DNA of 64,000 bases from contig JADBJK010000073.1 of assembly GCA_014874485.1 (NCBI GenBank), positions 26,871 to 90,870 on the forward strand, given 5' to 3'. Under the pieces are notes generated by a model. That model was not told where the DNA came from and made no database searches. It saw only the letters and a program-made list of their open reading frames with translations. The translations under genes were made by a program, and so were the position numbers. This document shows positions 27,731 to 36,770 of this stretch, in pieces; the first letter of the stretch is position 1; every line of letters begins with the position of its first letter. The DNA is from Chloroflexota bacterium. GTDB taxonomy: Bacteria; Chloroflexota; Anaerolineae; DTLA01.

Positions 27731-28604
27731 GAAATTCACCGTCGGCCTGGCCCAGATGTTTCCCCGCCTGGGCGACGTTCAGGCCAACCTGGAGCGCCAC
27801 CTGCAACTGGCGCGCGAGGCTCAGGGGCTGGGGGTTGACCTGCTCATCTTCCCCGAACTGTCGCTGACGGGCTACACCCTGCGCGAACTGGTGCCCCACG
27901 TGGCGATTCGCCCGTCGGACGCGCACCCGATGTGGAAGCCGCTGCTAGAGGCCAGCGCCGACATGGCCCTGGTCGTCGGGTTTGTGGAGGAGGACGCGCG
28001 GCATCGGTTTTTCGCCTCGTCGGCGTTTCTGGACGGGGGGCGCGTTGTCCACATCCACCGCAAGGTGTACCTGCCCACCTATGGCCTGTTTGAGGAGGGG
28101 CGCTACCTGTCCCCTGGCGATGGGTTCCGCGCCTTTGACACGCGCTTCGGGCGGTGCGGCATGGCCATCTGCGAGGACTCCTGGCACATCAGCACGCCGT
28201 ACCTGCTGTGGATGGACGGGGCCGACTACCTCATTTTCTGCTCGGCGTCGCCGGTCTACGGCGTGGGGATGGACCAGGAGGGCGCGACGGCCAACGCCGC
28301 CACCGTAACCCTGTTCACCAAGACCTATGCCACGCTCCTGACCTCCTTCGCCTTCCATGCGAACCGAGTGGGCGTGGAGGAGGGGATTTCGTTCTGGGGC
28401 GGCAGCCTCGCCGTGTCGCCGCGCGGCCACGTCCTGGGCCACGCGCCCTACTTTGAGGAGGCGCTGCTGCCCGTGGAAGTGGACCCAGGCCTGCTGCGGG
28501 CCGCGCGCCAGCGCCTGCCGCTCCTCCGCGACGAGAAGCCCCTGCTGACCCTGCACGAGTTATCGCGCATCCTGTCCGAGGAGCACCCCCATGACGAACG
28601 TTGA
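27723..28604 (+). CDS. Nitrilase-superfamily amidase, probable glutaminase partner of NadE
   Basis: Carbon-nitrogen hydrolase of 293 residues. The Glu-Lys-Cys triad is visible in FPELSLTGY, HRKVYLPTYGLFEEGRY and GMAICEDSW. TTG start chosen because AAGGAGG lies seven bases before it; the open frame upstream belongs to the lgt region. The lysine segment resembles the glutaminase domain of glutamine-dependent NAD synthetases (KxxLPxYGxFxExRY), and nadE overlaps its end by 14 bases. I infer that it feeds ammonia from glutamine to NadE as a separate subunit. A general omega-amidase is the alternative. Confidence 0.82.
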   Translation: MDRKFTVGLAQMFPRLGDVQANLERHLQLAREAQGLGVDLLIFPELSLTGYTLRELVPHVAIRPSDAHPMWKPLLEASADMALVVGFVEEDARHRFFASSAFLDGGRVVHIHRKVYLPTYGLFEEGRYLSPGDGFRAFDTRFGRCGMAICEDSWHISTPYLLWMDGADYLIFCSASPVYGVGMDQEGATANAATVTLFTKTYATLLTSFAFHANRVGVEEGISFWGGSLAVSPRGHVLGHAPYFEEALLPVEVDPGLLRAARQRLPLLRDEKPLLTLHELSRILSEEHPHDER

Positions 28605-29424
28605 CGCCCTGCTGCAGCAAGACATCCCCCTCGTGCGGCGGCTGCTGGTCAGTGCCATCCGCACCGAGTTGGGCCGGTTTGGGTTCACGCGGGGCGTCCT
28701 GGGGCTTTCCGGCGGCGTTGATTCGTCGCTGGCGGCGTTTCTCGCGGCCGAGGCGCTGGGGCCGGAGAACGTGCGCGCTGTGCTCATGCCCTACCGCACC
28801 AGCGCGCCCGAATCCGCCGCCGACGCGATGGAGGTCATCCGCATCCTGGGCCTAAACCACGTTACCGTGGACATCACCGGCATGGTGGAGCCGCTCTTCG
28901 CGCAATTTCCGGATATGGGTCAGCGCCGACGGGGCAACGTGATGGCGCGGGCGCGGATGATTGTCCTGTACGACCAGTCGGAGGAATGGGGCGGGCTGGT
29001 CATCGGCACCAGCAACAAGACCGAACTCCTGCTGGGCTACGGCACGCTGTTCGGCGACATGGCGTCGGCGGTGAACCCGCTGGGCGACCTGTACAAGACG
29101 CAGGTGCGGCAACTGGCACGCGCCGTCGGCGTGCCCGAGCGCATCATCGCCAAGCCGCCCTCCGCAGACCTCTGGCCCGGCCAGACCGACGAGGGCGAGA
29201 TGGGGCTGACCTACGCCGAGGTGGACAAAGTGCTGTACCTTCTCGTGGACGAGCGCCGAACGCCCGCCGAAGTGGTGGGCATGGGGTTCTCGGAGGGATT
29301 CGTGCGCCAGGTGTGGCGGATGGTGCAGCGCAATCAGTACAAGCGGTGCCCGCCGGTTATCGCCAAGGTGAGCGGGCGCACCCTGGACTGGGAGTTCCGC
29401 ATGCCCCGCGACTGGGGCACGTAA
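28591..29424 (+). CDS. nadE: NAD+ synthetase
   Basis: Final step of NAD synthesis: adenylates and amidates deamido-NAD. 277 residues, the ammonia-dependent NadE length. The PP-loop LGLSGGVDSSLAAF is near residue 40; GTSNKTELLLGYGTLFGD and KPPSADLWPGQTDEGEMG form the deamido-NAD/metal sites. It lacks the fused glutaminase domain, which appears to be encoded by the overlapping gene upstream. A rho-independent terminator follows at 29593. Confidence 0.95.
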   Translation: MTNVDALLQQDIPLVRRLLVSAIRTELGRFGFTRGVLGLSGGVDSSLAAFLAAEALGPENVRAVLMPYRTSAPESAADAMEVIRILGLNHVTVDITGMVEPLFAQFPDMGQRRRGNVMARARMIVLYDQSEEWGGLVIGTSNKTELLLGYGTLFGDMASAVNPLGDLYKTQVRQLARAVGVPERIIAKPPSADLWPGQTDEGEMGLTYAEVDKVLYLLVDERRTPAEVVGMGFSEGFVRQVWRMVQRNQYKRCPPVIAKVSGRTLDWEFRMPRDWGT

Positions 29425-29592
29425 CGCCCGCCCGATGCTGCCGCCTCGGACGGAAGGGGGAAGCCCTGCGATCCGGTGCGAACGCACGGCTCCCTTTCGC
29501 GGCGTTCGCGATCCAAACGCCCTTCGCCCTAGCCCCCTCCGGCGCGGACCAGGCAACGCCCCGCCCGCGAACGCGAAGCCAAGCGCACAGCG

Positions 29593-29634
29593 GCGAGGGC
29601 CTCCCCCATTGCAGGGGAAAGCCCTCGCCTTTTG
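29593..29634 (+). terminator. Rho-independent terminator after nadE
   Basis: GCGAGGGC (29593-29600) pairs with GCCCTCGC (29621-29628), an inner CCCC/GGGG extends the stem, and CTTTTG follows. The rest of 29425-29592 shows no gene. Confidence 0.75.
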
Positions 29635-29712
29635 CTGAGGCGTGTTGAGGTGCGGCGCACGTTCTGAATGCGCCCGCCTGTGCTGAATCGTGCTGTTGGG
29701 ACGCCAGACTGC

Positions 29713-29921
29713 TACTTCACCACAGGGATTCTTGATGCCGTGTCATAGCGAGGGCACACAGCGCCCGTAGGGACAATTCATGAATTGTCCCTACTGAGGC
29801 GCGCAGCGCCGAAGAATCTCGTCAACCGAGATGCTTCGCTTCGCTCAGCATGACAGATGGAGCGTGAGATTGCTTCGCTTCGCTCGCAATGACAACGGAC
29901 TCTCTTCTCTGTGGTCAACTA
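29713..29921. repeat. Composite MITE-like element abutting the rplL stop
   Basis: 209 bases with 13-base terminal inverted repeats: TACTTCACCACAG (29713-29725) and CTGTGGTCAACTA (29909-29921). Inside are TCATAGCGAGGGC, the 28-base GTAGGGACAATTCATG palindrome (29767-29794) and TCAGCATGACA/TCGCAATGACA units. The right end directly touches the rplL stop codon. A second copy is at 62563-62769. Confidence 0.8.
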
Positions 29922-30314
29922 CTACTTCAGTTCTACGACGGCCTGCTGCTCTTCCAGTTTGGCCTTGGCAGCCTCGGCCTCTTCCTTCGGGACGCCGGTC
30001 TTGACGGTGGCCGGAGCGCTGTCCACCAGTTCCTTGGCCTCCTTCAGGCCCAGGTTGGTCAGTTCGCGCACGACCTTGATGACCTGAATCTTGTTCGGCC
30101 CCACTTCCTTGAGGATGACGTCAAACTCGGTCTTCTCTTCCTCGGCGGGCGCAGCAGCCGCAGCAGCGCCGGCAGCCGCAGCGCCGGGCATGGCCGCGAA
30201 CGCAACGGGCGCAGCCGCGCTCACTCCGAACTTCTCCTCCAGGGCCTTGACCAGTTCGGCCAGTTCCAGGACCGTCATCTTTTCAATCGCCTGCAAAATC
30301 TCTTCCTTCGTCAT
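29922..30314 (-). CDS. rplL: Ribosomal protein L7/L12
   Basis: Stalk protein of the large ribosomal subunit, 130 residues. N-terminal dimerisation helices ([30 protein letters not shown]), an Ala/Gly-rich hinge (about 45-62) and the C-terminal factor-binding domain ([24 protein letters not shown]). Lies downstream of rplJ. rpoB and rpoC, which usually follow, are absent; a repeat element begins right at the stop codon. Confidence 0.97.
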   Translation of the reverse strand: MTKEEILQAIEKMTVLELAELVKALEEKFGVSAAAPVAFAAMPGAAAAGAAAAAAPAEEEKTEFDVILKEVGPNKIQVIKVVRELTNLGLKEAKELVDSAPATVKTGVPKEEAEAAKAKLEEQQAVVELK

Positions 30315-30356
30315 TCTATTTTCCTCCCATTTGATTTTCAGATTGTGATGTGCCGA

Positions 30357-30887
30357 CTAGGCAGCATTCGCCAGTTGATCCTGGCGCGCTTTGAGGGCAT
30401 AGACCAGCCCTCGCATGGGGCCACTGAGCACGTTGACCAGGCCGTAGAGCGGAGCCTGCAGCCGCGAGACCACCTGCGCGAGCAACTCTTCGCGCGACGG
30501 CAGTTTGGACAGGGTAACCACGTCCTCCGCGGACAGCACGCGGTCGCCGAACAGCCCGCCCTTGACCTCAATGGCCTTGGTTTCCTCGGCGAAGGCCAGC
30601 AGGGCCTTGAGGCCCGCGGCGATGTCGCCCGACAGGTAGGCCACAGCCGTCGGCCCCACGAGGATGTCATCCAGCGCGGGCTTCTTCTCATCGGCCAGGG
30701 CCAGGCGGAACAGGGTGTTTTTCGTAACCTGGAACCGTCCGCCCATAGGGCGTAGCCGCGCTCGCAGGTCGTTCAACTGCCCCATGGTCAGCCCATGGTA
30801 CTGCGTTACGACGACCGCCTGCGAGGAAGCCAACAGGTCCTTGTACTGCGCTACACGGGTTTCCTTGATCTCCTTGGTTATCGCCAA
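30357..30887 (-). CDS. rplJ: Ribosomal protein L10
   Basis: Base of the L12 stalk, 176 residues with the RNA-binding N-terminus (KEIKETRVAQYKDLLASSQAVVVTQYHGLT) and the C-terminal helix that carries L12 dimers. TTG start chosen for the near-perfect SD AAGGAGGTGAT and the family-typical N-terminus. Preceded by an L10 leader and attenuator at 31050-31245, so expression with rplL is probably set by L10-L12 feedback. Confidence 0.95.
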   Translation of the reverse strand: MAITKEIKETRVAQYKDLLASSQAVVVTQYHGLTMGQLNDLRARLRPMGGRFQVTKNTLFRLALADEKKPALDDILVGPTAVAYLSGDIAAGLKALLAFAEETKAIEVKGGLFGDRVLSAEDVVTLSKLPSREELLAQVVSRLQAPLYGLVNVLSGPMRGLVYALKARQDQLANAA

Positions 30888-30941
30888 ATTGTATCACCTC
30901 CTTACGATATGAACTCTGGATTTGGGTGCGTTGCCCCATTT

Positions 30942-31018
30942 CTGTCATTGCGAGCGAAGCGAAGCAACCTCGCATGGGCGGGATTGCTTCGGGCACTCCG
31001 TGCCCTCGCAATGACGGC
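30942..31018. repeat. TCATTGCGAGCGAAGCG repeat in the rplJ leader
   Basis: Inverted pair TGTCATTGCGAGCGAAGCG ... GCCCTCGCAATGACG sitting between the L10 attenuator and rplJ, in the transcribed leader. Confidence 0.8.
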
Positions 31019-31049
31019 TACCCACAGTCTGGGACCGAAAGGGTGCGTG

Positions 31050-31094
31050 GCCAAAAACAAAAAGCCTTTGCGCCAGCCGACGCAAAGGCTTTGC
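31050..31094 (-). terminator. Attenuator hairpin of the L10 leader
   Basis: Perfect 12-base stem AAAGCCTTTGCG/CGCAAAGGCTTT with an eight-base loop. On the minus strand it is followed by the T-rich run TTTTTGTTTTTGG: a classic intrinsic terminator upstream of rplJ. Confidence 0.82.
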
Positions 31095-31245
31095 AATACC
31101 CACACGCACGCCAAGCGGTCTTGCCGCGCCCTGCTGGGCGGTACCCTGCCCAGGGACGGCACTCGCGTGGGAACTCCAATCCTTTGCCTCGGCAGGACTT
31201 ACGCACCGAAGTGCACCTGCTGTCACCGGCACAGGAACGTATTCG
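31095..31245 (-). ncRNA. L10 ribosomal-protein leader
   Basis: Minus-strand leader between rplA and rplJ. It contains TCCTGCCGAGG (31197-31187), the conserved core I recall from the L10 leader family bound by the L10-L12 complex, next to a hairpin GTGCACTTCGGTGC. Together with the downstream terminator it would shut off rplJ-rplL when L10-L12 is in excess. Boundaries are approximate. Confidence 0.72.
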
Positions 31246-31263
31246 GTTGGGAAGGTGTCGCCG

Positions 31264-31977
31264 TTACACCAGGCGCAGGTTCATCGCCTGGTACACGTCC
31301 ACCCGCACCGACGGCCCCATCGTCGGCGCCAGGGCGATCTTCTTGATGTACGCGCCCTTCACGCTGGCGGGCTTCGCGCGCACGATGGCCTCCATCACCG
31401 CAGCGAAGTTCTCCAGCAACTGCTGCTCGGTGAAACTGGCCTTGCCGATGGGGATGTGCAGGTTGCCCGTCTTGTCCAGCCTGTACTCCACGCGCCCCTT
31501 GCGAATCTCCTCAATGGTGCGGGGCAGGTCTTCGGGCTGCACAATCGTGCCCGTTTTGGGGCTGGGCATCAGGCCACGGGTACCCAGCAGGCGGCCCAAT
31601 CGCCCGATCTTGCCCATGATCTGGGGCACGGCCAGCACGACGTCAAACTCAAACCAGCCTTCCTGAATCTTGGCGATGAACTCGTCGCTGCCGACGTAGT
31701 CGGCGCCGGCTTCCCGCGCGATCCGCTCGGCCTCGCCCTCGGCGAAGACCAGAATCCGCTTGGGCTTGCCCGTGCCCGCCGGCAGGGGCACCACGCCGCG
31801 AATCTGCTGGTCGGCCTGGCGCGGGTCCAGGTTCATGCGCATGTGCAACTCCACGGTGGGGTCAAACTGGGTGTACGCCACCTGCTTCACCAGCGCCATG
31901 GCCTCTTCAGGCGAGTACAACTTGTTCCTGTCCACCAGTTTGGCGACTTCTTGGTACTTCTTTCCTCTCTTCGGCAT
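31264..31977 (-). CDS. rplA: Ribosomal protein L1
   Basis: Binds 23S rRNA at the L1 stalk; 237 residues with KRGKKYQEVAKLVDRNKLYS, the GRLLGTRGLMPSPKTGT signature and DKTGNLHIPIGKASF. Downstream of rplK in the conserved secE-nusG-rplK-rplA order. Confidence 0.97.
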   Translation of the reverse strand: MPKRGKKYQEVAKLVDRNKLYSPEEAMALVKQVAYTQFDPTVELHMRMNLDPRQADQQIRGVVPLPAGTGKPKRILVFAEGEAERIAREAGADYVGSDEFIAKIQEGWFEFDVVLAVPQIMGKIGRLGRLLGTRGLMPSPKTGTIVQPEDLPRTIEEIRKGRVEYRLDKTGNLHIPIGKASFTEQQLLENFAAVMEAIVRAKPASVKGAYIKKIALAPTMGPSVRVDVYQAMNLRLV

Positions 31978-32048
31978 CTTTCCTCCCTTTGTGGTTCAAT
32001 TGGGCCTCATCGGGTGAGACCCTCCCACCGGCCCGTGTGGGGCCAGGG

Positions 32049-32474
32049 TTAGTCTTTGATGGTAATGCCCATGCTTCGGGCGGTGCCCTCAATCATGCGC
32101 TCCGCGCCTTCAATATCCAGCGCGTTCAGGTCCTTCATTTTGATCTCGGCGATTTCCCGCAACTGTTTGCGGGTGATGGAGCCGGCGGGCTTGCGATTCG
32201 GCTCGCCCGAACCCTTGGGAACGCCCGCGGCCCGCCGCAGCAGGTCAGGCACCGGCGGCGTCTTGGTAATGAACGTGAACGAGCGGTCCTGATAGACGGT
32301 GATCTCCACCGGGATGATCATCCCGGCCTGATTGGCCGTGCGGGCGTTGTACTCTTTGCAGAACTGCATGATGTTGATGCCATGCTGGCCCAGCGCAGGC
32401 CCCACCGGCGGCGCCGGGTTGGCCTTGCCAGCCTCAATCTGCAGTTTCACGACTGCCACAACTTTCTTTGCCAT
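32049..32474 (-). CDS. rplK: Ribosomal protein L11
   Basis: Binds the GTPase-associated centre of 23S rRNA; 141 residues. Hallmarks are [24 protein letters not shown] at the N-terminus (proline switch) and the C-terminal rRNA-binding region with [16 protein letters not shown]. Between nusG and rplA. Confidence 0.97.
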   Translation of the reverse strand: MAKKVVAVVKLQIEAGKANPAPPVGPALGQHGINIMQFCKEYNARTANQAGMIIPVEITVYQDRSFTFITKTPPVPDLLRRAAGVPKGSGEPNRKPAGSITRKQLREIAEIKMKDLNALDIEGAERMIEGTARSMGITIKD

Positions 32475-32524
32475 GTATCCTCCTCAACCTGTAGCGCAGG
32501 CCACAACCCGCACCACGGCATGCA

Positions 32525-33253
32525 TCACAATCTGGAAACCTGGGTCAGGTCCACTTCCACCGGCGTCTCGCGCCCGAAGAAGGAGACCAGCACGGTAACC
32601 TTGCCCTTCTCCATGCTGATGCTGTCCACCGTGCCCATGAACTCGGCGAAGGGGCCGCTGATGATCTGCACCTTCTCGCCCCGATGGAAACTGACCTTGA
32701 TGGTCGGCTCCTCGGCCTCCATCCGCTTGATGATCTTGTCAATCTCTTCCTGGCGCAGCGGGATGGGCTTGGTCCCCGAACTGACGAAGCCGGTAACGCC
32801 CGGGGTGTTCCGCACCACGTACCACGCCTGCTCGCTCGGCGTCAGCGTGTCCTTCGGGACGAGGATTTGCACAAGGACGTAGCCGGGGAAGATGCGGCGC
32901 TCCACCATGCGGCGCTGGCCGTCCCGGATTTCTATCTCCTCTTCCGTGGGCACCACGACCTGGAGAATCTGCTCCCGCATCCCCATGGATTCAATACGCT
33001 GCTCCAGGTTCTTCTTGACCTTGTTCTCGTACCCGGAGTAGGTGTGAATGACGAACCACGCCTTCTGGTAGGGGCTTTCGGCCTCTTCGGCTTCGGCGGT
33101 CGCGGCGGTCTCCGCGCTCGTCTCGGCCGAACCGGCCTCAGGCGCATCCTCCGGCTGCGCGGCAGCCGCCTGCTCCACGTCCTCGGGCACGGCGCTTGCG
33201 TCCGCGGGTTCTTCTATTTGGTTCTCGGGCGATACGGCTTTTTCCTCTTCCAT
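32525..33253 (-). CDS. nusG: Transcription factor NusG with acidic N-terminal extension
   Basis: RNA polymerase-binding elongation/termination factor. The core is normal: NGN domain from KAWFVIHTYSGYENKVKKNL with FPGYVLVQI, then a KOW domain HRGEKVQIISGPFAEFMGTV. An N-terminal extension of about 60 residues rich in Glu and Ala (low complexity) makes the protein 242 residues instead of about 180. Gene order secE-nusG-rplK is standard. Confidence 0.96.
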   Translation of the reverse strand: MEEEKAVSPENQIEEPADASAVPEDVEQAAAAQPEDAPEAGSAETSAETAATAEAEEAESPYQKAWFVIHTYSGYENKVKKNLEQRIESMGMREQILQVVVPTEEEIEIRDGQRRMVERRIFPGYVLVQILVPKDTLTPSEQAWYVVRNTPGVTGFVSSGTKPIPLRQEEIDKIIKRMEAEEPTIKVSFHRGEKVQIISGPFAEFMGTVDSISMEKGKVTVLVSFFGRETPVEVDLTQVSRL

Positions 33254-33303
33254 CGGTCCCCAGATACTTCGTGCTATGCCCAGGCGAGTGCGCGCGGCTC
33301 CCT

Positions 33304-33513
33304 TTACCTAACCAGGAGCGCGAACAACTTGGACAGAACGTAGTCCACTACCCCCAGGAACAGGGCGAACGCCACCGTCGTCGCCAGGACGATGCCCGTG
33401 AGGCGCAGCGCCTCCTCGCGCGTGGGCCAGGTAACCTTGGCCAGTTCGGCCCGCGTCTCGCGCAGGTAGCGGACGATTCGGTTCTCTTTCTTCGGTGCTG
33501 ACGTCTTCGCCAC
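33304..33513 (-). CDS. secE: Preprotein translocase subunit SecE
   Basis: Single-span essential SecYEG subunit, 69 residues: amphipathic helix RYLRETRAELAKVTWPTREEA followed by one transmembrane segment (about 38-62). Short form typical of most bacteria. Upstream of nusG. Confidence 0.95.
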   Translation of the reverse strand: MAKTSAPKKENRIVRYLRETRAELAKVTWPTREEALRLTGIVLATTVAFALFLGVVDYVLSKLFALLVR

Positions 33514-33619
33514 TCTTCACCCTCGGCAAGCACTCTATGAATTCGGTTTCAAACATTTCAAGACACCGCGCACATTCGGACTGCAGGCCTCGTGCGGCGG
33601 TGTCTTCGTCCAGCAGAGG

Positions 33620-33693
33620 CAGGCCAGGCAGGACTTGAACCCGCAACCCTCGCTTTTGGAGAGCGATGCTCTGCCAAGTTGAGCTACTGGCCT
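33620..33693 (-). tRNA. tRNA-Trp (CCA)
   Basis: 74 bases on the minus strand. Acceptor stem AGGCCAG/CTGGCCT, anticodon loop CTCCAAA giving CCA, and T-arm GGGTTCAAGTC. No CCA tail encoded. Between rpmG and secE. Confidence 0.95.
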
Positions 33694-33730
33694 GTGCACG
33701 GGCAGGCCCAAGGGCCCGCCGGGTGTGCTC

Positions 33731-33898
33731 CTACTTCGTCTCCCGGTGCAGGGTGTGCTTCTGGCAACGGCTGCAGTACTTCTTCAACTCCAGCCTGCCC
33801 GGGTCATTGCGACGGTTCTTCTGGGTTGTATAGTTCCGCTCCTTGCACTCGGTGCAAGCCAGCGTGATGACTGCTCGGACGTCTTTCTTCTTTGCCAT
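33731..33898 (-). CDS. rpmG: Ribosomal protein L33
   Basis: 55-residue large-subunit protein too short for most ORF cut-offs. Begins [18 protein letters not shown] and keeps the zinc-binding pattern CTEC ... CSRC; ends [10 protein letters not shown]. Lies between tuf and tRNA-Trp, its usual place in the tuf-rpmG-secE-nusG order. Four Cys indicate the C+ (zinc-containing) form. Confidence 0.95.
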   Translation of the reverse strand: MAKKKDVRAVITLACTECKERNYTTQKNRRNDPGRLELKKYCSRCQKHTLHRETK

Positions 33899-33950
33899 CT
33901 CTTCAATCCGGAAGCGTCGGCTTCCTTCCCCCTTCCAAGTCTATCTGCGG

Positions 33951-35153
<1,203 letters not shown>

Positions 35154-35218
35154 CTAGATTCCTCCTGTGTAAACAAAAACGCTGAACCTGATAGGACTCG
35201 GTGCAGCCGATCGTATGG

Positions 35219-35291
35219 AGCCCACGACCAGACTTGAACTGGTGACCCCATTCTTACCAAGAATGTGCTCTACCGACTGAGCTACGTGGGC
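35219..35291 (-). tRNA. tRNA-Thr (GGT)
   Basis: 73 bases; acceptor GCCCACG/CGTGGGC, anticodon loop TTGGTAA, T-arm CCAGTTCAAGTCTGG. Closest tRNA to tuf. Confidence 0.95.
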
Positions 35292-35314
35292 CTCTACGCC
35301 GCTGTGCAGCCAGG

Positions 35315-35396
35315 TGGGCAGGGGCGGATTCGAACCACCGAAGGCTGAGCCAACTGATTTACAGTCAGTCCCCTTTGGCCGCTTGGGTACCTGCCC
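35315..35396 (-). tRNA. tRNA-Tyr (GTA)
   Basis: 82-base class II tRNA with a long variable arm; acceptor GGGCAGG/CCTGCCC, anticodon loop CTGTAAA, T-arm GGTGGTTCGAATCCGCC. Confidence 0.95.
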
Positions 35397-35453
35397 ACGG
35401 AAAGCCGTTTTTCAAATCACAACCGGCGTGTGCTGCAGCGCCGGCTGTCCAGG

Positions 35454-35526
35454 AGCCGACGGTGGGACTTGAACCCGCAACCCGCGGTTTACAAAACCGC
35501 TGCTCTGCCGATTGAGCTACGTCGGC
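35454..35526 (-). tRNA. tRNA-Thr (TGT)
   Basis: 73 bases; acceptor GCCGACG/CGTCGGC, anticodon loop TTTGTAA, T-arm GCGGGTTCAAGTCCCAC. First gene of the tRNA-tuf operon. Confidence 0.95.
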
Positions 35527-35562
35527 TCGGAGACGGGGTACACCCACCACGTCGGCAAACGC

Positions 35563-35591
35563 ATTATACCCACACTGACCTCAATGGTCAA
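35563..35591 (-). promoter_or_regulatory. Promoter of the tRNA-tuf operon
   Basis: Minus-strand TTGACC (35591-35586), 17-base spacer, TATAAT (35568-35563), 37 bases before tRNA-Thr (TGT). Confidence 0.78.
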
Positions 35592-35697
35592 GTTGGTGGG
35601 CTCACCGCATAGCAACGTGCAAGTATACGCATAACGCCCCCTGTGTCAAATTGAGCGCGGACGCATGGCGGCGAAATGACCCTGCGCTGTCGCTGCC

Positions 35698-35762
35698 TTG
35701 ACAAGAAACGCAAGTCAGGATATAATAGGGTATCCTAATCTTCAATATTAGGCTTTCCTAAT
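35698..35762 (+). promoter_or_regulatory. dtxR-feoAB promoter with two DtxR-type boxes
   Basis: Consensus promoter TTGACA (35698-35703), 17-base spacer, TATAAT (35721-35726). Box 1 AATAGG-N4-CCTAAT (35724-35739) overlaps the -10. Box 2 ATTAGG-N4-CCTAAT (35747-35762) is a perfect inverted repeat. The halves match the TTAGG/CCTAA pattern bound by DtxR/IdeR/MntR repressors, so the operon is likely repressed by its own first product with metal bound. Confidence 0.8.
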
Positions 35763-35781
35763 CATCGCGCGGAGTTCCGGG

Positions 35782-36435
35782 ATGATCTCGCAGAGCGTGG
35801 AAGAATACCTGGAGGCGATCTACAAACTGGCTGAGGACGGCGCGCCCGCGGGCATCCCTGCCCTGGCCGAGCGGCTGGGCGTCTCGTCGGTGTCCGCCAA
35901 CGAGATGGTCCGCCGACTGGAGCGCGACGGGCTGGTGACGTATGCCCCGTACAAGGGCGTAACCCTCACCGCCGAGGGCGAGGCGCGCGCCCTCAATATC
36001 CTGCGGCGGCACCGATTGTGGGAACGGTTCCTGGTGGACGTGCTCGCCATGCCCTGGGAGGAGGCCCACGAGGCCGCCTGCGGCTTGGAGCACGTCTCGT
36101 CGCCCAGCCTGATAGACCGGCTGGAGCGCTTCCTGGGCGAGCCCGACACGTGCCCCCACGGCCATGCCGTGCCCACTGCCACCGGCCAGATTGCCGCCCG
36201 CAACGGGCATCCCCTGTCCGACCTGGCGGAGGGGGACGAGGCGGTGGTAGTCCAAGTCCCGGAGGAGGAGCCCGGCGTGCTCACCTACCTGAGCGGGTTG
36301 GGGTTACGTCCGGGGACCGCCGTGGTGGTGGAGGCCATCGCGCCGTTTGAGGGTCCTCTGACACTGCGGGTGGGCGAGGCCGTCCTGGCCCTGGGGAGGA
36401 ATCTCGCCTCGCGCATTCTGGTTGAGCGAAAGTGA
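35782..36435 (+). CDS. DtxR-family metal-dependent repressor
   Basis: Iron- (or manganese-) dependent repressor of 217 residues. N-terminal winged helix (SQSVEEYLEAIYKLAEDG, ALAERLGVSSVSANEMVRRL), metal-binding dimerisation domain (WEEAHEAACGLEHVSS, PDTCPHGHAVP) and a C-terminal SH3-like FeoA-type domain (about 145-215). Start ATG after GGAG. First gene of the operon with feoA and feoB, so Fe2+ is the probable co-repressor. Confidence 0.92.
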   Translation: MISQSVEEYLEAIYKLAEDGAPAGIPALAERLGVSSVSANEMVRRLERDGLVTYAPYKGVTLTAEGEARALNILRRHRLWERFLVDVLAMPWEEAHEAACGLEHVSSPSLIDRLERFLGEPDTCPHGHAVPTATGQIAARNGHPLSDLAEGDEAVVVQVPEEEPGVLTYLSGLGLRPGTAVVVEAIAPFEGPLTLRVGEAVLALGRNLASRILVERK

Positions 36436-36443
36436 GGGACATC

Positions 36444-36770
36444 ATGCACGCGAAGAAGCACTTTCACCTCGGGAAGCATTTCTGGAGACGGGAGCACAAG
36501 ACGGCGGTCGCAGATGGCCGGGCCGTTACGCTTGGCACGCTGCCTGCGGGCAAGACGGCCACCATCGCCGAACTCCAGGGCGGGCGCGGGTTCACGACGC
36601 GCATGGCCGCGTTGGGCTTCACCCCTGGCGCTGAGGTTACCATGATCCAAAACTTCGGGCGCGGGCCCATCATCGTGCTGGTCCGCGGCACCCGCATCGC
36701 CCTGGGCCGAGGCGAGGCGGAACGCGTCTGGATTACGCCGAACGGAGGCAACGCCCATGGCGAATCGTGA
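36444..36770 (+). CDS. feoA: FeoA ferrous-iron transport accessory protein
   Basis: Small SH3-like cytosolic protein, 108 residues, that assists FeoB. Core AALGFTPGAEVTMIQNFGRGPIIVLVRGTRIALGRGEAERV is typical. The ATG at 36444 has GAGGGA at good distance; a GTG at 36432 would overlap the repressor stop. An extra N-terminal basic segment (MHAKKHFHLGKHFWRR) is His-rich. Overlaps feoB by 14 bases. Confidence 0.9.
   Translation: MHAKKHFHLGKHFWRREHKTAVADGRAVTLGTLPAGKTATIAELQGGRGFTTRMAALGFTPGAEVTMIQNFGRGPIIVLVRGTRIALGRGEAERVWITPNGGNAHGES

Noticed and set aside
33561..33605. Nine-base stem between tRNA-Trp and secE as a terminator
   Set aside because: No T-run follows on the minus strand and secE lies directly downstream; a processing hairpin is as likely.
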